A stretch of DNA of 64,000 nt from positions 22,997,001 through 23,061,000 of the forward strand of contig NC_079875.1 of assembly GCF_029227915.1 (NCBI RefSeq), written 5' to 3'. The stretch comes from Hydractinia symbiolongicarpus (Eukaryota > Cnidaria > Hydrozoa > Anthoathecata > Hydractiniidae). Of the stretch, positions 24,901 through 38,740 are shown piece by piece. The stretch's first letter is position 1. Each line of letters begins with the position of its first letter. Both the position numbers and the translations under genes were made by a program. The notes below the pieces were generated by a model. It saw nothing but the letters and a program-made list of their open reading frames with translations, was not told the origin of the DNA and made no database searches.

Positions 24901-27323
24901 AACGACTTAGAACGTTGTAACCTATTAAGAGTGGAAGGACTAGACCGATGGTAATCTTTGCAGGCAGGTGGAAACACATTAGTTACGTGTAAGATCTTTT
25001 TAGACGGCAAACAGCCATATTACAAGGTTTGGTGGCCTTTGCCCGTAATTGACAATGTTCTAAGGCCGTGATATTAAGGAAAACGGTTTCAGACGTCAAA
25101 GTCCATTGAGAGTGGAAGGACTAGACCGATGATAACTTCCTTAAGGACGTAGAATCGCGTGAATTACTTCTAAGGCTGTTATTAGGCTGCAAAAGGCCAT
25201 ATTACCGCTTTTACAGCCCTTTGCCCGTGGTTGACAGTCTTCTGTAGTTCTGTCGTCAAGGAAAGCGACTTGGAACGCCGTAGTCCATTGAGAGTGGAAG
25301 GACTAGAGCAATCGTAACTTACCTAGGCACGTGGAAACATATGAGTGACGTGTAAGTATTAGGCGGCAAAAGCTCATATTCCAAGTTTAAAGGCCTGCCT
25401 ACGTAATTGAGAGTGTTTTAAAGCTATGGCGACAATGAAAACGACTTAGAACGTTGTAACCTATTAAGAGTGGAAGGACTAGACCGATGGTAATCTTTGC
25501 AGGCAGGTGGAAACACATTAGTTACGTGTAAGATCTTTTTAGACGGCGAACAGCCATATTACAAGGTTTGGAGGACTGTGCCCGTAACTGACAATGTTCT
25601 AAGGCCGTGACGTTAAGGAAAACGGCTTGAGACGTCAAAGTCCATTGAGAGTGGAAGGACTAGACTGATGATAACTTCCTTAAGGACGTAGAACCGCGTG
25701 AATTACTTCTAAGGCTGTTATTAGGCTGCAAAAGGCCATATTACCGCTTTTACAGCCCTTTGCCCGTGGTTGATATTCTTCTGTAGTTCTGTCGTCAATG
25801 AAAACGACTTGGAACGCCGTAGTCTATTGAGAGCGAAAGGAGTAGACCAATTGTAAGATACCTAGGCACGTGGAAACATATGAGTGACGTGTAAGACCTT
25901 TATTAGGAGGCAAATGGTGAGATTCCAAGTTTAAAGGCCTGCCTTCGAAATTGAGAGTGTTTTAAAGCTATGGCGACAATGAAAACGACTTAGAACGTTG
26001 TAAGCTATTAAGAGTGGAAGGACTAGACCGATGGTAATCTTTGCAGGCAGGTGGAAACACATTAGTTACGTGTAAGATCTTTTTAGACGGCAAACAGCCA
26101 TATTACAAGGTTTGGTGGCCTTTGCCCGTAATTGACAATGTTCTAAGGCGGTGATATTAAGAAAACGGTTTCAGACGTCCAGGTCCATTGAGAGTGGAAG
26201 GACTAGACCGATGATAACTTCCTTAAGGACGTAGAACCGCGTGAATTACTTTTAAGACTGTTATTAGGCTGCAAAAGGCCATATTACCGCTTTTACAGCC
26301 CTTTGCCCGTAGTTGACAGTCCTCTGTAGTTGTGTCGTCAAGGAAAACGACTTGGAACGCCGTTGTCCATTGAGAGCGGAAGGACTAGAGCAATCGTAAC
26401 TTACCTAGGCACGTGGAAACATATGAGTGACGTGTAACACCTTTATTAGGCGGCAAAAGGTCATATTCCAAGTTTAAAGGCCTGCCTACGTAATTGAGAG
26501 TGTTTTAAAGCTATGGCGACAATGAAAACGACTTAGAACGTTGTAAGCTATTAAGAGTGGAAGGACTAGACCGATGGTAATCTTTGCAGGCAGGTGGAAA
26601 CACATTAGTTACGTGTAAGATCTTTTTAGACGGCAAATAGCCATATTACAAGGTTTGGAGGCCTGTGCCCGTAATTGACAATGTTCTAAGGCCGTGAGGT
26701 TAAGGAAAACGGTTTCAGACGTCAAAGTCCATTGAGAGTGGAAGGACTAGACCGATGATAACTTCCTTAAGGACGTAGAACCGCGTGAATTACTTCTAAG
26801 GCTGTTAGTAGGCTGCAAAAGGCCATATTACCGCTTTTACAGCCCTTTGCCCGTGGTTGACAGTCTTCTGTTGTTCTGTCGTCAAGGAAAACGACTTGGA
26901 ACGCTGTAGTCCATTGAAAGTGGAAGGACTAGAGCAATCGTAACTTACCTAGGCACGTGGAAACATATAAATGACGTGTAAGACCTTTATTAGGCGGCAA
27001 AAGCTCATTTTCCAAGTTTAAAGGCCTGCCTACGTAATTGAGAGTGTCTTAAAGCTATGGCGACAATGAAAACGAATTAGAACGTTGTAAGCTATTAAGA
27101 GTGGAAGGACTAGACCGATGGTAATCTTTGCAGGCAGGTGGAAAGACATTAGTTACGTGTAAGATCTTTTTAGACGGCAAACAGCCATATTACAAGGTTT
27201 GGTGGCCTTTGCCCGTAATTGACAATGTTCTAAGGCCGTGATATTAAGGAAAATGGTTTCAGACGTCAAAGTCTATTGAAAGAGGAAGTACTAGACCGAT
27301 GATAACTTCCTTAAGGACGTAGA
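18981..27323 (+). repeat. Mosaic segment S1 (source-like copy)
   Basis: Recurs at about 43.1-52.0 kb. The offset is 24,121 bp from about 19.0 to 23.1 kb, as shown by gttcc at 19,256/43,377, aaggacata at 20,792/44,913 and tgcaaaaaac at 21,381/45,502. It then becomes 24,665, returns to 24,125, and reaches 24,667, as whole triads were gained or lost. Its first 1.35 kb also recurs at about 33.49-34.83 kb (offset 14,505). Private marks include tttattgggcgg, attgggagtgg and caaatggtgagattcc. Confidence 0.82.
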
Positions 27324-30300
27324 ACCGCGTGAATTACTTCTAAGGCTGTTATTAGGCTGCAAAAGGCCATATTACCGCTTTTACAACCCTTTTTTCCCGT
27401 GGTTGACAGTCTTCTGTAGTTCTGTCGTCGAGGAAAACGACTTGGAACGCCGTAGTCCATTGAGAGTGGAAGGACTAGAGCAATCGTAACTAACGTAGGC
27501 ACGTGGAAACATATGAGTGACGTGTAAGACCTTTATTAGGCGGCAAAAGCTCATATTCCAAGTTTAAAGGCCTGCCTACGTAATTGAGAATGTTTTAAAG
27601 CTATGGCGACAATGAAAACGACTTAGAAGGTTGTAAGCTATTAAGTGTGGAAGGACTAGACCGATGGTAATCTTTGCAGGCAGGTGGAAACACATGAGTT
27701 ACGGGTAAGACCTTTTTAGACGGAAAACAGCCATATTACAAGGTTTGGTGGCCTTTGCCCGTAATTGACAATGTTCTAAGGCGGTGATATTAAGAAAACG
27801 GTTTCAGACGTCAAAGTCCATTGAGAGTGGAAGGACTAGACCGATGATAACTTGCTTAAGTACGTAGAACCGCGTGAATTACTTCTAAGGCTGTTAGTAG
27901 GTTGCAAAAGGCCATATTACCGCTTTTACAGCCCTTTGCCCGTGGTTGACAGTCTTCTGTAGTTCTGTCGTCAAGGAAAACGACTTGGAACGCTGTAGTC
28001 CATTGAGAGTGGAAGGACTAGAGCAATCGTAACTTACCTAGGCACGTGGAAACATATAAGTGACGTGTAAGACCTTTATTAGGCGGCAAAAGCTCATATT
28101 ACAAGTTTAAAGGCCTGCCTACGTAATTGAGAGTGTCTTAAAGCTATGGCGACAATGAAAACGACTTAGAACGTAAGAGTGGAAGGACTAGACCGATGGT
28201 AATCTTTGCAGGCAGGTGAAAACACATTAGTTACGTGTAAGATCTTTTTAGACGGCAAACAGCCATATTACAAGGTTTGGTGGCCTTTGCCCGTAATTGA
28301 CAATGTTCTAAGGCCGTGATATTAAGGAAAATGGTTTCAGACGTCAAAGTCCATTGAGAGTGGAAGGACTAGACCGATGATAACTTCCTTAAGGACGTAG
28401 AACCGCGTGATTTACTTCTAAGGCTGTTATTAGGCTGCAAAAGGCCATATTACCGCTTTTACAACCCTTTTTTCCCGTGGTTGACAGTCTTCTGTAGTTC
28501 TGTCGTCAAGGAAAACGACTTGGAACGCCGTAGTCCATTGAGAGTGGAAGGACTAGAGCAATCGTAACTTACCTAGGCACGTGGAAACATATGAGTGACG
28601 TGTAAGACCTTTATTAGGCGGCAAAAGCTCATATTCCAAGTTTAAAGGCCTGCCTACGTAATTGAGAGTGTTTTAAAGCTATGGCGACAATGAAAACGTC
28701 TTGGGACGTTGTAAGCTATTAAGTGTGGAAGGACTAGACCGATGGTAATCTTTGCAGGCAGGTGGAAACACATTAGTTACGTGTAAGATCTTTTTAGACG
28801 GCAAATAACCATATTACAAGGTTTGGTGGCCTTTGCCCGTAATTGAAAATGTTCTAAGGCCATGATATTAAGGAAAATGGTTTGAGACGTCAAAGTCCAT
28901 TGAGAGTGGAAGGACTAGACCGATGATAACTTCCTTAAGGACGTAGAACCGCGTGAATTACTTCTAAGGCTGTTATTAGGCTGCAAAAGGCCATATTACC
29001 GCTTTTACAACCCTTTTTTCCCGTGGTTGACAGTCCTCTGTAGTTGTGTCGTCAAGGAAAACGACTAGGAACGCCGTTGTCCGTTGAGAGCGGAAGGACT
29101 AGAGCAATCGTAACTTACCTAGACACGTGGAAACATATGAGTGACGTGTAAGACCTTTATTTAACGGCAAAAGCTCATATTCCAATTTTAAAGGCCTGCC
29201 TACGTAATTGAGAGTGTTTTAAAGCTATGGCGACAATGAAAACGTCTTGGGACGTTGTAAGCTATTAAGTGGGGAAGGACTAGACCGATGGTAATCTTTG
29301 CAGGCAGGTGGAAACACATTACTTACGTGTAAGATCTTTTTAGACGGCAAACAGTCATATTACAAGGTTTGGAGGCGTGTGCCCGTAACTGACAATGTTC
29401 TAAAGCCGTGACGTTAAGGAAAACGGCTTGAGACGTCAAAGTCCATTGAGAGTGGAAGGACTAGACCGATGATAACTTCCTTAAGGACGTAGAAACGCGT
29501 GAATTATTTCTAAGGCTGTTAGTAGGCTGCAAAAGGCCATATTACAAGGTTTTACAGCCCTTTGCCCGTGGTTGACAGTCTTCTGTAGTTGTGTCGTCAA
29601 GGAAAACGACTTGGAACGCCGTTGTGTATTGAAAGTGGAAGGACTAGAGCAATCGTAACTTACCTAGGCACGTGGAAACATATAAGTGACGTGTAAGACC
29701 TTTATTAGGCGGCAAAAGCTCATATTACAAGTTTAAAGGCCTGCCTACGTAATTGAGAGTGTCTTAAAGCTATGGCGACAATGAAAACGACTTAGAACGT
29801 TGTAAGCTATTAAGAGTGGAAGGACTAGACCGATGGTAATCTTTGCAGGCAGGTGGAAACACATTAGTTACGTGTAAGATCTTTTTAGACGGCAAACAGC
29901 CATATTACAAGGTTTGGTGGCCTTTGCCCGTAATTGAAAATGTTCTAAGGCCATGATATTAAGGAAAATGGTTTGAGACGTCAAAGTCCATTGAGAGTGG
30001 AAGGACTAGACCGACGATAACTTCCTTAAGGACGTAGAACCGCGTGAATTACTTCTAAGGCTGTTATTAGGCTGCAAAAGGCCATATTACCGCTTTTACA
30101 ACCCTTTTTTCCCTTGGTTGACAGTCCTCTGTAGTTGTGTCGTCAAGGAAAACGACTTGGAACGCCGTTGTCCGTTGAGAGCGGAAGGACTAGAGCAATC
30201 GTAACTTACCTAGGCACGTGGAAACATATGAGTGACGTGTAAGACCTTTATTAGGCGGCAAAAGGTCATATTCCAAGTTTAAAGCCTGCCTACGTAATTG

Positions 30301-33300
30301 AGAGTGTTTTAAAGCTATGGCGACAATGAAAACGACTTAGAACGTTGTAAGCTATTAAGAGTGGAAGGACTAGACCGATGGTAATCTTTGCAGGCAGGTG
30401 GAAACACATTAGTTACGTGTAAGATATTTTTAGACGGCAAATAGCCATATTACAAGGTTTGGTGGCCTTTGCTAGTAATTGACAATGTTCTAAGGCCGTG
30501 ATATTAAGGAAAACGGTTTCATACGTCAAAGTTCATTGAGAGTGGAAGGACTAGACCGATGATAACTTCCTTAAGGACGTAGAACCGCGTGAATTACTTC
30601 TAAGGCTGTTATTAGGCTGCAAAGGGCCATATTACCGCTTTTACAACCCTTTTTTCACGTGGTTGACAGTCCTCTGTAGTTGTGTCGTCAAGGAAAACGA
30701 CTAGGAACGCCGTTGTCCGTTGAGAGCGGAAGGACTAGAGCAATCGTAACTTACCTAGGCACGTGGAAACACATGAGTGACGTGTAAGACCTTTATTAGG
30801 CGGCAAAAGCTCATATTCCAAGTTTAAAGGCCTGCCTACGTAATTGAGAGTGTCTTAAAGCTATGGCGACAATGAAAACGACTTAGAACGTTGTAAGCTA
30901 TTAAGAGTGGAAGGACTAGACCAATGGTAATCTTTGCAGGCAGGTGGAAACACATTAGTTACGTGTAAGATCTTTTTAGACGGCAAACAGCCATATTACA
31001 AGGTTTGGTGGCCTTTGCCCGTAATTGACAATGTTCTAAGGCCGTGATATTAAGGAAAATGGTTTTAGACGTCAAAGTCCATTGAGAGTGGAAGGACTAG
31101 ACCGATGATAACTTCCTTAAGGACGTAGAACCGCGTGATTTACTTCTAAGGCTGTTATTAGGCTGCAAAAGGCCATATTACCGCTTTTACAACCCTTTTT
31201 TCCCGTGGTTGACAGTCTTCTGTAGTTCTGTCGTCAAGGAAAACGACTTGGAACGCCGTAGTCCATTGAGAGTGGAAGGACTAGAGCAATCGTAACTTAC
31301 CTAGGCACGTGGAAACATATGAGTGACGTGTAAGACCTTTATTAGGCGGCAAAAGCTCATATTCCAAGTTTAAAGGCCTGCCTACGTAATTGAGAGTGTT
31401 TTAAAGCTATGGCGACAATAAAAACGACTTAGAACGTTGTAAGCTATTAAGTGTGGAAGGACTAGACCGATGGTAATCTTTGCAGGCAGGTGGAAACACA
31501 TTAGTTACGTGTAAGATCTTTTTAGACGGCAAATAACCATATTACAAGGTTTGGTGGCCTTTGCCCGTAATTGAAAATGTTCTAAGGCCATGATATTAAG
31601 GAAAATGGTTTGAGACGTCAAAGTCCATTGAGAGTGGAAGGACTAGACCGATGATAACTTCCTTAAGGACGTAGAACCGCGTGAATTACTTCTAAGGCTG
31701 TTATTAGGCTGCAAAAGGCCATATTACCGCTTTTACAACCCTTTTTTCCCGTGGTTGACAGTCCTCTGTAGTTGTGTCGTCAAGGAAAACGACTAGGAAC
31801 GCCGTTGTCCGTTGAGAGCGGAAGGACTAGAGCAATCGTAACTTACCTAGGCACGTGGAAACATATGAGTGACGTGTAAGACCTTTATTAAACGGCAAAA
31901 GCTCATATTCCAATTTTAAAGGCCTGCCTACGTAATTGAGAGTGTTTTAAAGCTATGGCGACAATGAAAACGTCTTGGGACGTTGTAAGCTATTAAGTGT
32001 GGAAGGACTAGACCGATGGTAATCTTTGCAGGCAGGTGGAAACACATTACTTACGTGTAAGATCTTTTTAGACGGCAAACAGTCATATTACAAGGTTTGG
32101 AGGCGTGTGCCCGTAACTGACAATGTTCTAAAGCCGTGACGTTAAGGAAAACGGCTTGAGACGTCAAAGTCCATTGAGAGTGCAAGGACTAGACCGATGA
32201 TAACTTCCTTAAGGACGTAGAAACGCGTGAATTATTTCTAAGGCTGTTAGTAGGCTGCAAAAGGCCATATTACAAGGTTTTACAGCCCTTTGCCCGTGGT
32301 TGACAGTCTTCTGTAGTTCTGTCGTCAAGGAAAACGACTTGGAACGCTGTAGTCCATTGAGAGTGGAAGGACTAGAGCAATCGTAACTTACCTAGGCACG
32401 TGGAAACATATAAGTGACGTGTAAGACCTTTATTAGGCGGCAAAAGCTCATATTACAAGTTTAAAGGCCTGCCTACGTAATTGAGAGTGTCTTAAAGCTA
32501 TGGTGACAATGAAAACGACTTAGAACGTTGTAAGCTATTAAGAGTGGAAGGACTAGACCGATGGTAATCTTTGCAGGCAGGTGGAAACACATTAGTTACG
32601 TGTAAGATCTTTTTAGACGGCAAACAGCCATATTACAAGGTTTGGTGGCCTTTGCCCGTAATTGAAAATGTTCTAAGGCCATGATATTAAGGAAAATGGT
32701 TTGAGACGTCAAAGTCCATTGAGAGTGGAAGGACTAGACCGACGATAACTTCCTTAAGGACGTAGAACCGCGTGAATTACTTCTAAGGCTGTTATTAGGC
32801 TGCAAAAGGCCATATTACCGCTTTTACAACCCTTTTTTCCCGTGGTTGACAGTCCTCTGTAGTTGTGTCGTCAAGGAAAACGACTTGGAACGCCGTTGTC
32901 CGTTGAGAGCGGAAGGACTAGAGCAATCGTAACTTACCTAGGCACGTGGAAACATATGAGTGACGTGTAAGACCTTTATTATGCGGCAAAAGGTGAGATT
33001 CCAAGTTTAAAGGCCTGCCTACGAATCTGAGAGTGTTTTAAAGCTATGGCGACAATGAAAACGACTTAGAACGTTGTAAGCTATTAAGAGTGGAAGGACT
33101 AGACCGATGGTAGTCTTTGCAGGCATGTGGAAACAAATGAGTTACGTGTAACATCTTTCTTGACGGCAAACAGCCATATTACAAGGTTTGGGGGCCTGTG
33201 CCGGTAATTGAAATGTTGTAAGGCCGTGATATTAAGGAAAAAGGCTTGAGACGTCAAAGTTCATTGAGAGTGGAAGGACTAGACCGATGATAACTTCCTT

Positions 33301-33490
33301 AAGGACGTAGAACCGCGTGAATTACTTCTAAGGCTGTTATTAGGCTGCAAAAGGCCATATTACCGCTTTTACAACCCTTTTTTCCCGTGGTTGACAGTCT
33401 TCTGTAGTTCTGTCGTCAAGGAAAACGACTTGGAACGCCGTAGTCCATTGAGAGTCGAAGGACTAGTGCAATCGTAACTTACCTAGGCAC
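27324..33490 (+). repeat. Mosaic segment S2 (A' poly-T variants)
   Basis: Rich in the A' variant with the cccttttttcccg run. It recurs at about 51.99-58.16 kb with a constant offset of 24,667 bp (checked at 28,171, 29,621, 32,501 and 33,451), so there is no net indel over about 6 kb. Parts recur at 34.83-37.06 kb (offset 7,440), 37.06-37.97 kb (6,894 from about 30.17 kb), 37.97-38.74 kb (5,802 from about 32.17 kb) and 38.74-43.1 kb (9,621, then 9,616). Confidence 0.85.
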
Positions 33491-34830
33491 GTGGAAACAC
33501 ATGAGTGACGTGTAAGACCTTTATTAGGCGGCAAAAGCTCATATTCCAAGTTTAAAGGCCTGCCTACGTAATTGAGAGTGTTTTAAAGCTATGGCGACAA
33601 TGAAAACGACCCAGAACGTTGTAAGCTATTAAGAGTGGAAGGACTAGACCGATGGTAATCTTTGTAGGCAGGTGGAAACACATTAGTTACGTGTAAGATC
33701 TTTTTAGACGGCAAACAGCCATATTACAAGGTTTGGAGGCCTGTGCCCGTAACTGACAATGTTCCAAGGCCGTGATATTAAGGAAAACGGTTTCAGACGT
33801 CAAAGTCCATTGAGAGTGGAAGGACTAGACCGATGATAACTTCCTTAAGGACGTAGAACTGCGTGAATTACTTCTAAGGCTGTTAGTAGGCTGCAAAAGG
33901 CCATATTACCGCTTTTACAGCCCTTTGCCCGTGGTTGACAGTCTTCTGTAGTTCTGTCGTCAAGGAAAACGACTTGGAACGCTGTAGTCCATTGAGAGTG
34001 GAAGGACTAGAGCAATCGTAACTTACCTAGGCACGTGGAAACATATAAGTTACGTGTAAGACCTTTATTAGGCGGCAAAAGCTCATATTCCAAGTTTAAA
34101 GGCCTGCCTACGTAATTGAGAGTGTTTTAAAGCTATGGCGACAATGAAAACGACTTAGAACGTTGTAACCTATTAAGAGTGGAAGGACTAGACCGATGGT
34201 AATCTTTGCAGGCAGGTGGAAACACATTAGTTACGTGTAAGATCTTTTTAGACGGCAAACAGCCATATTACAAGGTTTGGTGGCCTTTGCCCGTAATTGA
34301 CAATGTTCTAAGGCCGTGATATTAAGGAAAACGGTTTCAGACGTCAAAGTCCATTGAGAGTGGAAGGACTAGAGCAATCGTAACTTACCTAGGCACGTGG
34401 AAACATATAAGTTACGTGTAAGACCTTTATTAGGCAGCAAAAGCTCATATTCCAAGTTTAGGGGCCTGCCTACGTAATTGAGAGTGTTTTAAAGCTATGG
34501 CGACAATGAAAACGACTTAGAACGTTGTAACCTATTAAGAGTGGAAGGACTAGACCGATGGTAATCTTTGCAGGCAGGTGGAAACACATTAGTTACGTGT
34601 AAGATCTTTTTAGACGGCAAACAGCCATATTACAAGGTTTGGAGGCCTGTGCCCGTAACTGACAATGTTCTAAGGCCGTGATATTAAGGAAAACGGTTTC
34701 AGACGTCAAAGTCCATTAAGAGTGGAAGGACTAGACTGATGATAACTTCCTTAAGGACGTAAAACCGCGTGAATTACTTCTAAGGCTGTTATTAGGCTGC
34801 AAAAGGCCATATTACCGCTTTTACAACCCT
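33491..34830 (+). repeat. Mosaic segment copying the start of S1
   Basis: Matches about 18.99-20.33 kb at offset 14,505 (acgacccag at 19,101/33,606; gttcc at 19,256/33,761). It ends between gacgtaaaacc (about 34,760) and the A' run (about 34,825), where the sequence changes to the S2 pattern. Confidence 0.82.
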
Positions 34831-37800
34831 TTTTTCCCGTGGTTGACAGTCTTCTGTAGTTCTGTCGTCGAGGAAAACGACTTGGAACGCCGTAGTCCAT
34901 TGAGAGTGGAAGGACTAGAGCAATCGTAACTAACGTAGGCACGTGGAAACATATGAGTGACGTGTAAGACCTTTATTAGGCGGCAAAAGCTCATATTCCA
35001 AGTTTAAAGGCCTGCCTACGTAATTGAGAATGTTTTAAAGCTATGGCGACAATGAAAACGACTTAGAAGGTTGTAAGCTATTAAGTGTGGAAGGACTAGA
35101 CCGATGGTAATCTTTGCAGGCAGGTGGAAACACATGAGTTACGGGTAAGACCTTTTTAGACGGAAAACAGCCATATTACAAGGTTTGGTGGCCTTTGCCC
35201 GTAATTGACAATGTTCTAAGGCGGTGATATTAAGAAAACGGTTTCAGACGTCAAAGTCCATTGAGAGTGGAAGGACTAGACCGATGATAACTTGCTTAAG
35301 TACGTAGAACCGCGTGAATTACTTCTAAGGCTGTTAGTAGGTTGCAAAAGGCCATATTACCGCTTTTACAGCCCTTTGCCCGTGGTTGACAGTCTTCTGT
35401 AGTTCTGTCGTCAAGGAAAACGACTTGGAACGCTGTAGTCCATTGAGAGTGGAAGGACTAGAGCAATCGTAACTTACCTAGGCACGTGGAAACATATAAG
35501 TGACGTGTAAGACCTTTATTAGGCGGCAAAAGCTCATATTACAAGTTTAAAGGCCTGCCTACGTAATTGAGAGTGTCTTAAAGCTATGGCGACAATGAAA
35601 ACGACTTAGAACGTAAGAGTGGAAGGACTAGACCGATGGTAATCTTTGCAGGCAGGTGAAAACACATTAGTTACGTGTAAGATCTTTTTAGACGGCAAAC
35701 AGCCATATTACAAGGTTTGGTGGCCTTTGCCCGTAATTGACAATGTTCTAAGGCCGTGATATTAAGGAAAATGGTTTCAGACGTCAAAGTCCATTGAGAG
35801 TGGAAGGACTAGACCGATGATAACTTCCTTAAGGACGTAGAACCGCGTGATTTACTTCTAAGGCTGTTATTAGGCTGCAAAAGGCCATATTACCGCTTTT
35901 ACAACCCTTTTTTCCCGTGGTTGACAGTCTTCTGTAGTTCTGTCGTCAAGGAAAACGACTTGGAACGCCGTAGTCCATTGAGAGTGGAAGGACTAGAGCA
36001 ATCGTAACTTACCTAGGCACGTGGAAACATATGAGTGACGTGTAAGACCTTTATTAGGCGGCAAAAGCTCATATTCCAAGTTTAAAGGCCTGCCTACGTA
36101 ATTGAGAGTGTTTTAAAGCTATGGCGACAATGAAAACGTCTTGGGACGTTGTAAGCTATTAAGTGTGGAAGGACTAGACCGATGGTAATCTTTGCAGGCA
36201 GGTGGAAACACATTAGTTACGTGTAAGATCTTTTTAGACGGCAAATAACCATATTACAAGGTTTGGTGGCCTTTGCCCGTAATTGAAAATGTTCTAAGGC
36301 CATGATATTAAGGAAAATGGTTTGAGACGTCAAAGTCCATTGAGAGTGGAAGGACTAGACCGATGATAACTTCCTTAAGGACGTAGAACCGCGTGAATTA
36401 CTTCTAAGGCTGTTATTAGGCTGCAAAAGGCCATATTACCGCTTTTACAACCCTTTTTTCCCGTGGTTGACAGTCCTCTGTAGTTGTGTCGTCAAGGAAA
36501 ACGACTAGGAACGCCGTTGTCCGTTGAGAGCGGAAGGACTAGAGCAATCGTAACTTACCTAGACACGTGGAAACATATGAGTGACGTGTAAGACCTTTAT
36601 TTAACGGCAAAAGCTCATATTCCAATTTTAAAGGCCTGCCTACGTAATTGAGAGTGTTTTAAAGCTATGGCGACAATGAAAACGTCTTGGGACGTTGTAA
36701 GCTATTAAGTGGGGAAGGACTAGACCGATGGTAATCTTTGCAGGCAGGTGGAAACACATTACTTACGTGTAAGATCTTTTTAGACGGCAAACAGTCATAT
36801 TACAAGGTTTGGAGGCGTGTGCCCGTAACTGACAATGTTCTAAAGCCGTGACGTTAAGGAAAACGGCTTGAGACGTCAAAGTCCATTGAGAGTGGAAGGA
36901 CTAGACCGATGATAACTTCCTTAAGGACGTAGAAACGCGTGAATTATTTCTAAGGCTGTTAGTAGGCTGCAAAAGGCCATATTACAAGGTTTTACAGCCC
37001 TTTGCCCGTGGTTGACAGTCTTCTGTAGTTGTGTCGTCAAGGAAAACGACTTGGAACGCCGTTGTCCGTTGAGAGCGGAAGGACTAGAGCAATCGTAACT
37101 TACCTAGGCACGTGGAAACATATGAGTGACGTGTAAGACCTTTATTAGGCGGCAAAAGGTCATATTCCAAGTTTAAAGCCTGCCTACGTAATTGAGAGTG
37201 TTTTAAAGCTATGGCGACAATGAAAACGACTTAGAACGTTGTAAGCTATTAAGAGTGGAAGGACTAGACCGATGGTAATCTTTGCAGGCAGGTGGAAACA
37301 CATTAGTTACGTGTAAGATATTTTTAGACGGCAAATAGCCATATTACAAGGTTTGGTGGCCTTTGCTAGTAATTGACAATGTTCTAAGGCCGTGATATTA
37401 AGAAAAACGGTTTCATACGTCAAAGTTCATTGAGAGTGGAAGGACTAGACCGATGATAACTTCCTTAAGGACGTAGAACCGCGTGAATTACTTCTAAGGC
37501 TGTTATTAGGCTGCAAAGGGCCATATTACCGCTTTTACAACCCTTTTTTCACGTGGTTGACAGTCCTCTGTAGTTGTGTCGTCAAGGAAAACGACTAGGA
37601 ACGCCGTTGTCCGTTGAGAGCGGAAGGACTAGAGCAATCGTAACTTACCTAGGCACGTGGAAACACATGAGTGACGTGTAAGACCTTTATTAGGCGGCAA
37701 AAGCTCATATTCCAAGTTTAAAGGCCTGCCTACGTAATTGAGAGTGTCTTAAAGCTATGGCGACAATGAAAACGACTTAGAACGTTGTAAGCTATTAAGA

Positions 37801-38740
37801 GTGGAAGGACTAGACCAATGGTAATCTTTGCAGGCAGGTGGAAACACATTAGTTACGTGTAAGATCTTTTTAGACGGCAAACAGCCATATTACAAGGTTT
37901 GGTGGCCTTTGCCCGTAATTGACAATGTTCTAAGGCCGTGATATTAAGGAAAATGGTTTTAGACGTCAAAGTCCATTGAGAGTGCAAGGACTAGACCGAT
38001 GATAACTTCCTTAAGGACGTAGAAACGCGTGAATTATTTCTAAGGCTGTTAGTAGGCTGCAAAAGGCCATATTACAAGGTTTTACAGACCTTTGCCCGTG
38101 GTTGACAGTCTTCTGTAGTTCTGTCGTCAAGGAAAACGACTTGGAACGCTGTAGTCCATTGAGAGTGGAAGGACTAGAGCAATCGTAACTTACCTAGGCA
38201 CGTGGAAACATATAAGTGACGTGTAAGACCTTTATTAGGCGGCAAAAGCTCATATTACAAGTTTAAAGGCCTGCCTTCGTAATTGAGAGTGTCTTAAAGC
38301 TATGGTGACAATGAAAACGACTTAGAACGTTGTAAGCTATTAAGAGTGGAAGGACTAGACCGATGGTAATCTTTGCAGGCAGGTGGAAACACATTAGTTA
38401 CGTGTAAGATCTTTTTAGACGGCAAACAGCCATATTACAAGGTTTGGTGGCCTTTGCCCGTAATTGAAAATGTTCTAAGGCCATGATATTAAGGAAAATG
38501 GTTTGAGACGTCAAAGTCCATTGAGAGTGGAAGGACTAGACCGACGATAACTTCCTTAAGGACGTAGAACCGCGTGAATTACTTCTAAGGCTGTTATTAG
38601 GCTGCAAAAGGCCATATTACCGCTTTTACAACCCTTTTTTCCCGTGGTTGACAGTCCTCTGTAGTTGTGTCGTCAAGGAAAACGACTTGGAACGCCGTTG
38701 TCCGTTGAGAGCGGAAGGACTAGAGCAATCGTAACTTACC
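34831..38740 (+). repeat. Mosaic of three shortened S2 pieces
   Basis: About 34.83-37.06 kb copies 27.39-29.62 kb (offset 7,440). The mark gttgtgtattgaaagtgg of 29,621 is then skipped and the sequence continues as at 30.17 kb (gttgtccgttgagagcgg, offset 6,894) to about 37.97 kb. It next switches to the 32.17-kb pattern (agtgcaagg at 37,981, offset 5,802) until about 38.74 kb. Several joins lie within a few tens of bases of the shared box. Confidence 0.8.

Noticed and set aside
27311-27502. 63-codon minus-strand frame, repeated identically at 34,751-34,942 and 51,978-52,169
   Set aside because: It lies wholly inside satellite monomers and exists only where the A' poly-T variant and a few substitutions remove stops. 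The three copies are identical because the whole multi-kilobase segment was duplicated, not because the protein is selected.
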